From the NCBI GenBank assembly GCA_019634245.1, contig JAHQVR010000211.1, forward strand, positions 1 to 12,817: a stretch of DNA of 12,817 nucleotides, read 5' to 3'. Source of the stretch: Gammaproteobacteria bacterium. GTDB taxonomy: Bacteria > Pseudomonadota > Gammaproteobacteria > Granulosicoccales > Granulosicoccaceae. This document shows, one piece after another, positions 1 through 6,921 of this stretch (the stretch's first letter is position 1; the number at the start of each line of letters is the position of its first letter). The translations under genes and the position numbers were made by a program. The notes under the pieces are model-generated. The model was not told the origin of the DNA, ran no database searches, and worked only from the letters and a program-made list of their open reading frames with translations.

Positions 1-56
1 CAGCTCTCTAATGGTGGGTCTTCGGCAGAATAAGTGGGTAAATTTATTAGAAAATA

Positions 57-71
57 TGGGGCTTTGCCCCA
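57..71. repeat. Small GC-rich hairpin
   Basis: A perfect six-base-pair stem (TGGGGC / GCCCCA) closes a three-base loop. It is followed by a C-rich stretch with no T-run, so it is not a clear intrinsic terminator. It lies in the non-coding flank left of the transposase remnant. I see no coding feature in bases 1-282; the few short open frames there have no recognisable product. Confidence 0.4.
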
Positions 72-129
72 AACCCCACCCTCGCCGGGAGACAGGCCCG
101 CAATGGTGCGGACCTGCATTAGGGTAATC

Positions 130-205
130 GTTAAATTTGGTCTGTCAATGACTACTCAGCGCCAAAAGCGGCGCCTGCGTTCCTCATTGACAGACCAAAT
201 TTAAC
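130..205. repeat. 22-bp perfect inverted repeat (long hairpin)
   Basis: Bases 130-151 and 184-205 are exact reverse complements over 22 positions. Inside them GCGCC (159-163) and GGCGC (170-174) form a second nested stem. The whole 76-bp unit is a compact cruciform-forming palindrome with TTAA near both ends. Its size and terminal repeats are like a miniature inverted-repeat element, or the sub-terminal structure of an insertion sequence. It sits 77 bp before the start codon of the transposase remnant, so it could belong to that element's left end. Confidence 0.75.
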
Positions 206-216
206 AGACCTAAACC

Positions 217-294
217 TTGAAAGCGCATTGGGTTTTGGTTCAGAATTAAATCGCCAAAAATAACCCAAACCAAAGAATCCCAATGCGCATTCAA
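217..294. repeat. Inverted repeat spanning transposase start
   Basis: Bases 217-232 and 279-294 are inverted copies with one mismatch; the core GCGCATTGGG / CCCAATGCGC is perfect. The right arm contains the ATG (283-285) of the transposase remnant, so a transcript starting upstream could fold the start codon into a stem. This could limit transposase translation, or be part of the element's end. Neither role is shown by the sequence alone. Confidence 0.6.
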
Positions 295-957
295 ACATTA
301 CTGAATCAAGTCCATAAGCTCAAGTCTTTTTCGTATCATCAAGAGAGATTTGAGTCAGTGGGCGGCCAAAACCGCTTAGTGATTGACATTATCCCCAGAA
401 AAAACAGCAAACCTATTTGCTCTGACTGTGGAAAGAGGGGCACGGTCTATGATCATCAGCAGCGCGGTCGATATTTTGAGTTCATCCCTATATGGGGCAT
501 TACCGTTTTTTTCTGGTATGTCATGAGAAGGGTCAATTGCAAAGCTTGCGGTGTTAAAGTTGAATCCGTGCCCTGGTGTGAAGGTAAGCATCAGCTAACG
601 ACGACTTATCGTCTATTTCTTGCACACTGGGCAAAACGCTTATCCTGGAAGGAGGTGGCTGAAGCATTTTATACAAGCTGGGAGAACGTCTATCGTTCTG
701 TGTGCTATGTTGTTGAATATGGCCTTAAAAATAGGGTTTTAAGTGATGTCGAAGCGATCGGCGTTGATGAAATACAGTTTGGCAAAGGGCATCAGTATTT
801 GACCGTTGTCTATCAATTAAATAGCGACAACAAGCGTCTATTGTTTGTTGGTCGACACCGAACGGTAAAAACGTTGCTGAAACTTTTTCGAGAATTTGGC
901 AAAGACAATCTAGAAAACATCAAATACGTTTGCTCAGAATATGGAAGCCTTACTTAA
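283..957 (+). pseudogene. Truncated ISL3-family transposase
   Basis: This is the N-terminal half of an ISL3-family DDE transposase. Seen in the 224 residues: a zinc-finger-like pair of cysteine doublets (C46-x2-C49 and C86-x2-C89), a helix-turn-helix-like stretch (about 115-145, 'LSWKEVAEAFYTSWENVYRSV') and the first catalytic aspartate in 'GVDEIQFGKG' (D162). Family members normally continue 'CSD-M-W-K-P-Y'. Here the frame reads C217-S218-E219 and then shifts: TGG AAG CCT TAC TTA in the next frame would restore W-K-P-Y-L. One base therefore seems lost at about 936-942, exactly at the second catalytic Asp. After about five more residues the resemblance ends, and the C-terminal part with the catalytic Glu is missing. 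Full ISL3 transposases are around 400 residues. The gene is almost certainly inactive, and no matching right end is visible. Confidence 0.85.
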
Positions 958-1301
958 ACCTAAATTAATCAGTTGGATAATACTCGCGTTAACAATAGCC
1001 ATCGAAGTTACATTATTTTATTTAACACATTAATTATTTAGATTCGATAGCTTTTCTTTAAATTTTGAACTTAAAATCCACGTCTAAGTAGTCTTCGCTC
1101 AAGCTATAAATATGCAGGTCGTAGTTACTATTGGACGCGGAAATAAGATAAGCGCTATTGTGTCATTATCAACAAACACGGTTTGGTCACGGGAAGAGCA
1201 CCCTAGAGGCCGAAAAGAATCTTGATAAACGTAGCCTCATCCACAGTATCAGACCGCCACGGTGACGCGGATCGGGAAACACAAAAAGCTTGTGCCTCCC
1301 A
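958..1301. other. Intergenic region, nothing recognisable
   Basis: These 344 bases lie between the broken transposase and the 3' end of the ThDP-enzyme gene. The first 120 bases or so are AT-rich. Both strands carry only short open frames (for example 30 codons from 941 and 37 codons from 1111, plus strand) without recognisable products. I see no convincing intrinsic terminator for the minus-strand operon that ends at 1302. The stretch is probably debris left when the insertion element decayed. Confidence 0.5.
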
Positions 1302-3218
1302 TCAAGATTGACGCGGTATTTTTTGAGCTACCGAGTAAAAATCGTACCAGTCTGATTCCTTTCCGGTTGATCGCTTTTCGATTTTCACGTCAACCAAATA
1401 AGGCCGACCATCGTTAATAGCCCGTTTACAGCGTTTCAGGGCACCACTGAGCTTTTTGGGGTCGCTGACCCGCTCGCCTTCAATGCCGTAGGCGGCTGCC
1501 ATTTTCCGGTAGTCGATATCCGGGTGGCCCAAGTTCACACCAATGTACTTTCCGGTTTCCACCATGCGGCCCTTATACTTGTTTTGATTGAATCGATTCG
1601 CCTGGTACTGGCCGTTATTGAAAATAACAATGCCAATGGGAACTTCATAGCGCGCAGCCGACCACAATGCCTGACTGCCAAAATTGAAACTGCCGTCTCC
1701 GGTCAGGCACCACACCTCCTTATCCGGGTTACCAATTTTGGTGCCCACCGCGGCGGCTACACCCCAACCAAGCACACCAGAGGTGGTGTAGTATTGACGC
1801 CGACGCTCAGCGGCGGGCACGGTGTGGTCAAATTGTAAGTATTTGCGTGGATAACTGTCAGAGGTAATCAACTCGGAAACGATTTCGGCTTTGCGGTCAA
1901 TCACTTCGTTTAACTCGCTCATCAGACGTGATGTGGCGATAGGTGTTTTATTCCATTCTTTTTCGGCCAATTCCTTCAACATACGCTGACGTTTGCCACT
2001 GTATTCCGATAACCATTGTTTGCGCGCGCGTATGGCAGAGGTTTTCAGGTTGTGCTTACTCAATTCCTGCAACACCAACTCCGTACTGGATTTAATGCTG
2101 GCGATGGCCGCCAGATCAACCGGGTAATTGCGACCGACGTCCGCTTCCACCAGACTGGTGTGAATCACTTTCGCCGAACGCGCAATTATGGGATTGGCCG
2201 GTCGATTGAAGGTTTTAAACATGTGACCGCCGATACTCCAGAAGCAATCAACATCTGACAGAATCGCGGGGTCATCCTGCACCTCACCCACAAAATGCGG
2301 GTGAGTATTGGGAAACACACAAGGAATTTTCACAGAAAACATTACCATGGCTCCCACGGCCTCGGCGATGCCCGCCACTTCCTCGCTGATCTCATGGCGA
2401 ATACATTCGTTACCGAGAAATAACACAGGTTTTTGCGCATTGAGCAACATATCCACCGTTCGTTCAACAAAGCCATCCGGCGGTGGCACATCGCTGTTCG
2501 TGCGTGAACGTGAACGCGGAATGATTTCTGCCGTATCGACCCTTTGCTCCCATAGATCTTTTGAAAAGGTTATGAAAGTGGGCCCTCCCGGAGGCGCCTC
2601 TGCTAACAAAAAAGCGCGCCGCAGTACCTCGGGAATGGTTTCCGGGCTCATGACATCCCAAACCCATTGGGCGTAGTCACGTGGCAATTCCGTAAGATTA
2701 GGTGATTCCAGAAAACCACCCTGTCCGCGAAAGTTAGTAGATTGACGACCTGCAGTCACCACCACAGGAATGCGGTCCCGATAGCTGCTTGCAATCTGCC
2801 CAAGGGCGTAAGCGACTCCGGCCACAGAGTGCAGTTGCACGATAGATGTTTGTCCGGTGGAGCGGGAAAAACCGTCTGCCATGGCCATGGCAGCGTTTTC
2901 ATGCAAGCAGGTGGTGTATTGCAATTCCGGGCGGTCGACCAAGGCATCAAGAAAGCCTACTTCTTCCGACCCCGCCAATCCAAACACATAAGGAATATTC
3001 CACTCCTTAATAAATTCCGCCATCACTTCCCCGCCCGTGAGATTACGCAAAACAGTGCCTGCTTCTACAGCAGCACCATTTGCAGGTAATGCAGGCTGAC
3101 CGAGGTTATTGGCTATGGCATTAGCTCCGGTTAACGACATGCCCCCTTGGGCTAAGCGCCGAATAAAGGTGCGGCGACCAATGCGTTTATCCAGAAATTG
3201 TTTTGAAAATTCATACAC
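1302..3218 (-). CDS. Tat-exported ThDP-dependent lyase/decarboxylase-like enzyme
   Basis: This is a thiamine-diphosphate enzyme of the acetolactate synthase / benzoylformate decarboxylase superfamily, 638 residues. Seen: an N-terminal pyrimidine-binding domain (about 55-225) with the cofactor-activating Glu in 'HENAAMAMADG' (E107), a central domain (about 250-385), and a pyrophosphate-binding domain (about 435-620) with GDG (507-509), 24 residues, then NN (534-535). 'GLAGSEE' (S84) and 'LHSVAG' (H130) line up with the Ser26 and His70 motifs of benzoylformate decarboxylase. The first 50 residues are extra and carry a twin-arginine motif, 'GRRTFIRR' (R15-R16), then a weakly hydrophobic stretch, suggesting Tat export. 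The start is GTG at 3218 with a purine-rich AGAGAG eight bases upstream. It follows the GMC gene by 33 bp. The substrate is unknown; benzaldehyde-lyase-like or acetolactate-synthase-like activity is also possible. Confidence 0.88.
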   Translation of the reverse strand: MYEFSKQFLDKRIGRRTFIRRLAQGGMSLTGANAIANNLGQPALPANGAAVEAGTVLRNLTGGEVMAEFIKEWNIPYVFGLAGSEEVGFLDALVDRPELQYTTCLHENAAMAMADGFSRSTGQTSIVQLHSVAGVAYALGQIASSYRDRIPVVVTAGRQSTNFRGQGGFLESPNLTELPRDYAQWVWDVMSPETIPEVLRRAFLLAEAPPGGPTFITFSKDLWEQRVDTAEIIPRSRSRTNSDVPPPDGFVERTVDMLLNAQKPVLFLGNECIRHEISEEVAGIAEAVGAMVMFSVKIPCVFPNTHPHFVGEVQDDPAILSDVDCFWSIGGHMFKTFNRPANPIIARSAKVIHTSLVEADVGRNYPVDLAAIASIKSSTELVLQELSKHNLKTSAIRARKQWLSEYSGKRQRMLKELAEKEWNKTPIATSRLMSELNEVIDRKAEIVSELITSDSYPRKYLQFDHTVPAAERRRQYYTTSGVLGWGVAAAVGTKIGNPDKEVWCLTGDGSFNFGSQALWSAARYEVPIGIVIFNNGQYQANRFNQNKYKGRMVETGKYIGVNLGHPDIDYRKMAAAYGIEGERVSDPKKLSGALKRCKRAINDGRPYLVDVKIEKRSTGKESDWYDFYSVAQKIPRQS

Positions 3219-3251
3219 AGCGTGATCTCTCTGGTCGATGGAGGAAGGTCA

Positions 3252-4802
3252 TTACAATTTCCGGCTTTGCATCTGGTTTTTAATATAATCCGCCTGCCTT
3301 AACGCCAGCGCGACAATAGTTAGAGTGGGGTTGGAAGACCCGCTAGAGGGAAACTGGCTGCCATCGGAAATAAACAGATTGGGCACATCAAAGCTGCGCC
3401 CATGGGCATCACATACGCCGTCTTCGGCTTTTGTTGCCATGCGACAGGTGCCCATGTTGTGCGTTGCGGGAGGCGACGGACCGATAAATACACGTTCGCT
3501 ACCGAGAGACTCATAGAGTCTTTTCGCTTGCTGCTGCCCAAAACGACGCATCGTTTTGGAGTTTTCATGATCGCGATAATGTATCACTGGCACAGGCATA
3601 CCGTATTGATCTTTTTCAGTAGCATGCAGACTGACATGATTTTCGCTCTGGGAGGGGTCTTCCCCCATGACCAGCAGTGCAGCAAAATGGTCGTATTTAG
3701 ACAATATATCCGTGTAGTCTCTGCCCCAACTCCCCGGCTGCACAAATTTGGTTAACGATTCTGGATCGAAAGATACCATTTCAAACTTGAAACCGCCCGC
3801 AAAGCCTCGCTTGCGATCACCTTTAACAAAGTCGTCCACGATACCCATATTTTGGGTGCCCCGGTGAAAGTTAACCGGCTTTGGCATAATGGCAGTTACG
3901 ACAGAAAACACATGTTTCATGTAGTGTTTACCCACGTGACCAGCGCGATTCGCCAAGCCCCTGGGGAACTGTGCCGAATCCGAGTGCAACAAAATTCTGG
4001 GCGTGTCGATGGAGTTAGCCGCCACACAAACAACACGCGCTTTCTGTTTTTGTAATTTACCCGCGGCATCCACATAAACCACTTGCGCAGCCCTGCCTTT
4101 TTTATCGTGCTCAATACGCAGTACGAAAGATTCGGATCGCAATTCAAAATGCCCGGTACCCATAGCTTGAGCGATGGGAGTATTGGCGGCAGTCCACTTG
4201 GCGTTTATCGCGCAGCCGCTGACACAAAAACCTAACTGAATGCAAGCCGGGCGCCCGCCCTGCGCAACTGAATTAATAGCCATATTGCCAATATGTGCCT
4301 GCTTCAGTCCAATTCGCCTGGCACCCGCCTCCAGTAATTTGTAGTGATTGTTCGCGGGCAAAGGTGGGCGCCCGTGAGTATTGGAAACCCCCATTTGTTG
4401 TTCGGCCTTGTGGTACCACGGCTGAAAATCGTCGTAGGCGATAGGCCAATCAATAATACTGCAGTGCTTCAGGTCACCAAAATAGCGAGAAGGCCTAAAC
4501 TCGGCCCGAGGAATTCGAGGAGTAGACGCGGTCCAATGCATGGTTGTGCCACCCACATTTTTGCCACTCCAGACGGGAAAATCTTTAATCAAATCACCCG
4601 AGCCGATGCGCCGATCAAACCAAGTCAACCGGCCAAACATTTCTTGCGCATCGGTAACAATCCGTTCAACCGGGGAACCGGCTTCCAGGCATAGCACATC
4701 GATACCCGCGTTGCTCAACTCCCGGGAAAGGGTAGCGCCCCCAGCACCGGAGCCAACCACTACGACTACGCTATCATCATCTTGGGAAAATTTTTTTATC
4801 AT
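3252..4802 (-). CDS. GMC flavoprotein dehydrogenase, large subunit, with Fe-S cysteine motif
   Basis: This FAD-dependent glucose-methanol-choline oxidoreductase of 516 residues oxidises an alcohol group. Seen: the N-terminal FAD fold GSGAGG (17-22) with an acidic residue at the end of strand two (E40); 'GGTTMHW' (84-90); the C-terminal GMC domain with 'ATHNMGTCRM' (H448), 'FISDGSQFP', and N491 in 'SSNPTLT'. H448 and N491 fit the usual catalytic pair. C187, C193 and C197 form C-x5-C-x3-C, the spacing of the [3Fe-4S] ligands known from bacterial FAD-glucose dehydrogenase (Burkholderia cepacia type), where it passes electrons onward. The protein has no signal peptide; in that family it is carried through the Tat pathway with the small subunit, encoded here 58 bp upstream. 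The usual cytochrome c subunit is absent from the window. The ribosome binding site is weak. The substrate is not predictable. Confidence 0.9.
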   Translation of the reverse strand: MIKKFSQDDDSVVVVVGSGAGGATLSRELSNAGIDVLCLEAGSPVERIVTDAQEMFGRLTWFDRRIGSGDLIKDFPVWSGKNVGGTTMHWTASTPRIPRAEFRPSRYFGDLKHCSIIDWPIAYDDFQPWYHKAEQQMGVSNTHGRPPLPANNHYKLLEAGARRIGLKQAHIGNMAINSVAQGGRPACIQLGFCVSGCAINAKWTAANTPIAQAMGTGHFELRSESFVLRIEHDKKGRAAQVVYVDAAGKLQKQKARVVCVAANSIDTPRILLHSDSAQFPRGLANRAGHVGKHYMKHVFSVVTAIMPKPVNFHRGTQNMGIVDDFVKGDRKRGFAGGFKFEMVSFDPESLTKFVQPGSWGRDYTDILSKYDHFAALLVMGEDPSQSENHVSLHATEKDQYGMPVPVIHYRDHENSKTMRRFGQQQAKRLYESLGSERVFIGPSPPATHNMGTCRMATKAEDGVCDAHGRSFDVPNLFISDGSQFPSSGSSNPTLTIVALALRQADYIKNQMQSRKL

Positions 4803-4860
4803 AATAAGTAAGCCCGAGCCTTAAACTTTCACAAAGGTATTAACGCGTGCAAATGTCAGT

Positions 4861-5370
4861 TTACAACCAATCTATATCATTGAACCCACGATCCTTATAG
4901 CCGCCTTTTTCCAAGGAAGAACCTTCATAACCCATTACCCGCCAGACTTCAGGGTCATTAAGTAGATGGCTGTTGGCAAAAGCCAACATGGATACGAAAA
5001 ACGGTTCCTTTTCAATTTTTTTTAACACTCCCAGTTGATCTTCTTCAGATAGAGTAAACCAGGATTTACCGCTAAGCGTATCGAGCCGGGCCAGCCCCTG
5101 GATTACCAATTGATATTTCTCTGGCCTTCTTTTGACGGATTCCTGCAGAGCCTTGATGACATTCAAATAAACTCGCTTGTCCGCACTTGGAAATGGGTAC
5201 AACAGGAAAAACAGACGTTCCAGTGTCGCTTGCTGGTGTTGGTCCAGAGTTCGTTCCCCTTTGTTGTCGACCTTGCTCAGCGCTTGCGAATAAATCGAAT
5301 TCACCGCGCCAAATAAAACCACTGACGATTTGAAAATAGCAGCCAGAAAGCTTCTTCGTTTTATGCGCAT
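4861..5370 (-). CDS. Gluconate 2-dehydrogenase subunit 3-like Tat protein (GMC small subunit)
   Basis: This small (gamma) subunit of a membrane-associated FAD dehydrogenase has 169 residues, a normal length for the family. Seen: a twin-arginine leader 'IKRRSFLAAIF' (R5-R6) with a hydrophobic stretch to about residue 27, a helical middle, and the family's C-terminal signature 'NDPEVWRVMGYEG' (138-150) followed by 'KGGY' and 'RGFNDIDW'. In characterised relatives this subunit supplies the Tat signal and helps mature the catalytic subunit. The GMC partner follows 58 bp downstream. The ATG at 5370 is preceded by AGGGG ten bases upstream. That ribosome binding site and the A of the start codon lie in a 21-bp unit that is tandemly duplicated, so the leader carries two copies of the Shine-Dalgarno sequence. 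Confidence 0.9.
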   Translation of the reverse strand: MRIKRRSFLAAIFKSSVVLFGAVNSIYSQALSKVDNKGERTLDQHQQATLERLFFLLYPFPSADKRVYLNVIKALQESVKRRPEKYQLVIQGLARLDTLSGKSWFTLSEEDQLGVLKKIEKEPFFVSMLAFANSHLLNDPEVWRVMGYEGSSLEKGGYKDRGFNDIDWL

Positions 5371-5411
5371 AAATATCCAACCCCTATTGATAAATATCCA
5401 ACCCCTATTGA
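5370..5411 (-). repeat. Perfect 21-bp tandem duplication at a start codon
   Basis: Bases 5370-5390 and 5391-5411 are identical. Read on the coding (minus) strand, each unit contains AATAGGGGTTGG. The copy next to the gene supplies the ribosome binding site and its last base is the A of the ATG at 5370. The upstream copy duplicates the Shine-Dalgarno sequence without a following ATG. Confidence 0.9.
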
Positions 5412-5592
5412 GAGTGTCTCAATAACTTATTGTTACTTTTTGTCTGAACATTTTTTGTGACCATCTCCGGTGTCTTACCCGGCGAAACTCAACGATAAAA
5501 CTCTGTGTCGCTGAATCCAAAAGAGAGGGGCGCCAACAACACTGCTACATTTATTGGCGAGCAAATATCAAACGTCCAATTAGCCCATGCGT
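5412..5592. other. Leader of the subunit-3/GMC/ThDP operon
   Basis: This non-coding stretch separates the membrane-protein gene from the subunit-3 gene on the minus strand. It holds a short inverted repeat (CGCCAA 5531-5536 / TTGGCG 5554-5559), 34 bases beyond the membrane-protein stop, with no T-run. A weak promoter-like pair (TTGGAT, 17 bases, TATCGT) can be read on the minus strand but is too poor to call. The last three genes may be transcribed from here, or by read-through. Confidence 0.35.
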
Positions 5593-6654
5593 TCAGGAAT
5601 CCGCTTTGCCGACCAATTTGAATTGAAAAAAATCTGCCACAACAATCAGAAATGGGAAAGTCACTGCCAACATAGCTGAAGCCAGCCAGATTTCCACATC
5701 ATAAGCCGGAGGGCCAGAGCTCAGCTTCCCGGACACAAGCGGCAATGCAAATAGGTAAATACGGTATAGCAAATGCCCTACTAGCAGCACCACAATGACA
5801 TTAGCTACACCTTTTACGGGTTGCCGCAACTGAGAGAACAAGGATTTTTGTAACATGTTAAGTACAATGATGCCACCAAAAATGATACTCACCGGCACCA
5901 CGGTCAAATACACCACCACATCCATGTTCAACACGCGAGTGCCCACAAAGAACATTGCTGCCGCTAGTACCAATACGTATAACGACCAAACGATTCGCTG
6001 CACCGGCTGCTGCATTACTGCAGGTGAAAGGGTTAAAGGCCAAAGTTCAAAGCTTAATACAATAAACAATGCACTCACTGAAGTAACACCAAACACCAAT
6101 ACCTGCCAGGCATTAAATAAGCCTTTAGGGTCGATGCTCTCGATGTAAATGGGTGCACCCGACATAAAACTGAAATTGAACAGAAAATTAAAAAGTAGCC
6201 AGGCAAGCAAGTGAATAAATAAATAAAGAAGAATTCCGGCTACCATAGGTTGTTTAATATAACTGATAGGCCAGGCGCCCCAAATAATAATGACCCAAAA
6301 TGAAACCACCACACAAAAAATTGAAAACATGATAACTGGAGGGCGCGGTGGTCCGAAAGCACCACCGATGACATGAAACATTGTCTGTGCCATGAGTACA
6401 GCAATCAGCAAAGTAAAAACCATATAGCCAATACCGCGAACAGGCTGAGCTCGATCAGCAATAAATTGCGGCTGGGTGCCATGCCAAAACGGACCAATGA
6501 TTAGCTGTACCGGAACAGAGCAAACCAAAATAAGCGAAACCCATCCGGCAAAGGTGTGGAAATCAAACAAGGAAATAAAAACAAGAGAAACAATAGACAC
6601 CACTATGGTCGCAACGATCCCAAGCAGAGGCTGTTTTGAAAGAGACAAAGGCAT
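5593..6654 (-). CDS. Unclassified polytopic membrane protein with five QP-hairpin repeats
   Basis: I do not recognise this family. The 353-residue protein is very hydrophobic, with about ten predicted membrane segments (roughly 10-29, 34-56, 75-96, 108-128, 137-161, 179-204, 218-238, 244-266, 280-307, 321-341) and no N-terminal signal peptide. Q-P dipeptides at 8-9, 70-71, 135-136, 216-217 and 278-279 each stand just before an odd-numbered segment, usually as [K/A/Q/R]-Q-P-[V/L/M] with a Gly three or four residues on. This divides the protein into five two-helix units. Loops of units 2, 3 and 5 share G-P-P or G-A-P; units 2 and 3 end in W-P. The start is set at the ATG at 6654, which has GGGGGGAG two bases upstream; a TTG at 6666 is possible but has no ribosome binding site. 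Its place in the cluster suggests transport of substrate or a redox/membrane-anchor role, but nothing proves either. Confidence 0.82.
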   Translation of the reverse strand: MPLSLSKQPLLGIVATIVVSIVSLVFISLFDFHTFAGWVSLILVCSVPVQLIIGPFWHGTQPQFIADRAQPVRGIGYMVFTLLIAVLMAQTMFHVIGGAFGPPRPPVIMFSIFCVVVSFWVIIIWGAWPISYIKQPMVAGILLYLFIHLLAWLLFNFLFNFSFMSGAPIYIESIDPKGLFNAWQVLVFGVTSVSALFIVLSFELWPLTLSPAVMQQPVQRIVWSLYVLVLAAAMFFVGTRVLNMDVVVYLTVVPVSIIFGGIIVLNMLQKSLFSQLRQPVKGVANVIVVLLVGHLLYRIYLFALPLVSGKLSSGPPAYDVEIWLASAMLAVTFPFLIVVADFFQFKLVGKADS

Positions 6655-6656
6655 AA

Positions 6657-6664
6657 CTCCCCCC
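6657..6664 (-). promoter_or_regulatory. Ribosome binding site that decides the membrane-protein start
   Basis: On the minus strand GGGGGGAG lies immediately before ATG (6654). The spacing from GGAG is only two bases, but from the leading G-run it is about five. The in-frame TTG at 6666 overlaps this motif and has no purine-rich site of its own, so the ATG is preferred. Confidence 0.5.
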
Positions 6665-6850
6665 AATTTGCGGAGTATTCTGGATGAATCCTCGGCCTGT
6701 TACGAAGTGACATACACAATAAATTGCGTACTCAAAATCGTAACGGTAATAAAACCGGACGAGAAACCAAACGAGACCCCATTATTCGCATTATTTTTGC
6801 CGGAAAAGCCTGACAGCGGGCTAACATAAATGCCTTTGCTGTTGGCTCAA

Positions 6851-6895
6851 CAATCTGCCAGCGTGGATCATTTACATGCTCGCTGGCAACCATTG
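6851..6895. terminator. Hairpin downstream of the aldehyde dehydrogenase gene
   Basis: TGCCAGCG (6856-6863) and CGCTGGCA (6881-6888) form a perfect eight-base-pair stem around a 17-base loop. CAAT/ATTG (6851-6854 / 6892-6895) can extend it past a small internal loop. It lies 34 bases after the dehydrogenase stop codon in the 267-bp gap before the membrane-protein gene. No T-run follows on the minus strand, so it may be an RNA-stabilising or weak attenuating hairpin rather than a true intrinsic terminator. Confidence 0.4.
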
Positions 6896-6921
6896 TCCCG
6901 ACTATTACACAATAGGCATTA

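Noticed and set aside
130..205. Integron attC-like site (GTTAAAT and ATTTAAC fit the GTTRRRY and RYYYAAC boxes)
   Set aside because: The boxes are in the wrong order for attC, the arms are perfectly paired without the usual unpaired bases, and no integrase or cassette array is present.
941..1033. 30-codon plus-strand ORF with a hydrophobic helix-like peptide
   Set aside because: It overlaps the broken end of the transposase, has no clear ribosome binding site, and AT-rich DNA readily gives such hydrophobic peptides.
1218..1309. Nine-base inverted repeat AATCTTGAT / ATCAAGATT around the 3' end of the ThDP gene
   Set aside because: The arms are 74 bases apart with no T-run, so it does not look like a terminator and may be chance.
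5425..5434. Ten-base sequence ACTTATTGTT shared with 11244-11253, in the leaders of the subunit-3 and receptor genes
   Set aside because: A ten-base match in AT-rich DNA is expected many times by chance in a window this size, and the flanks do not match.
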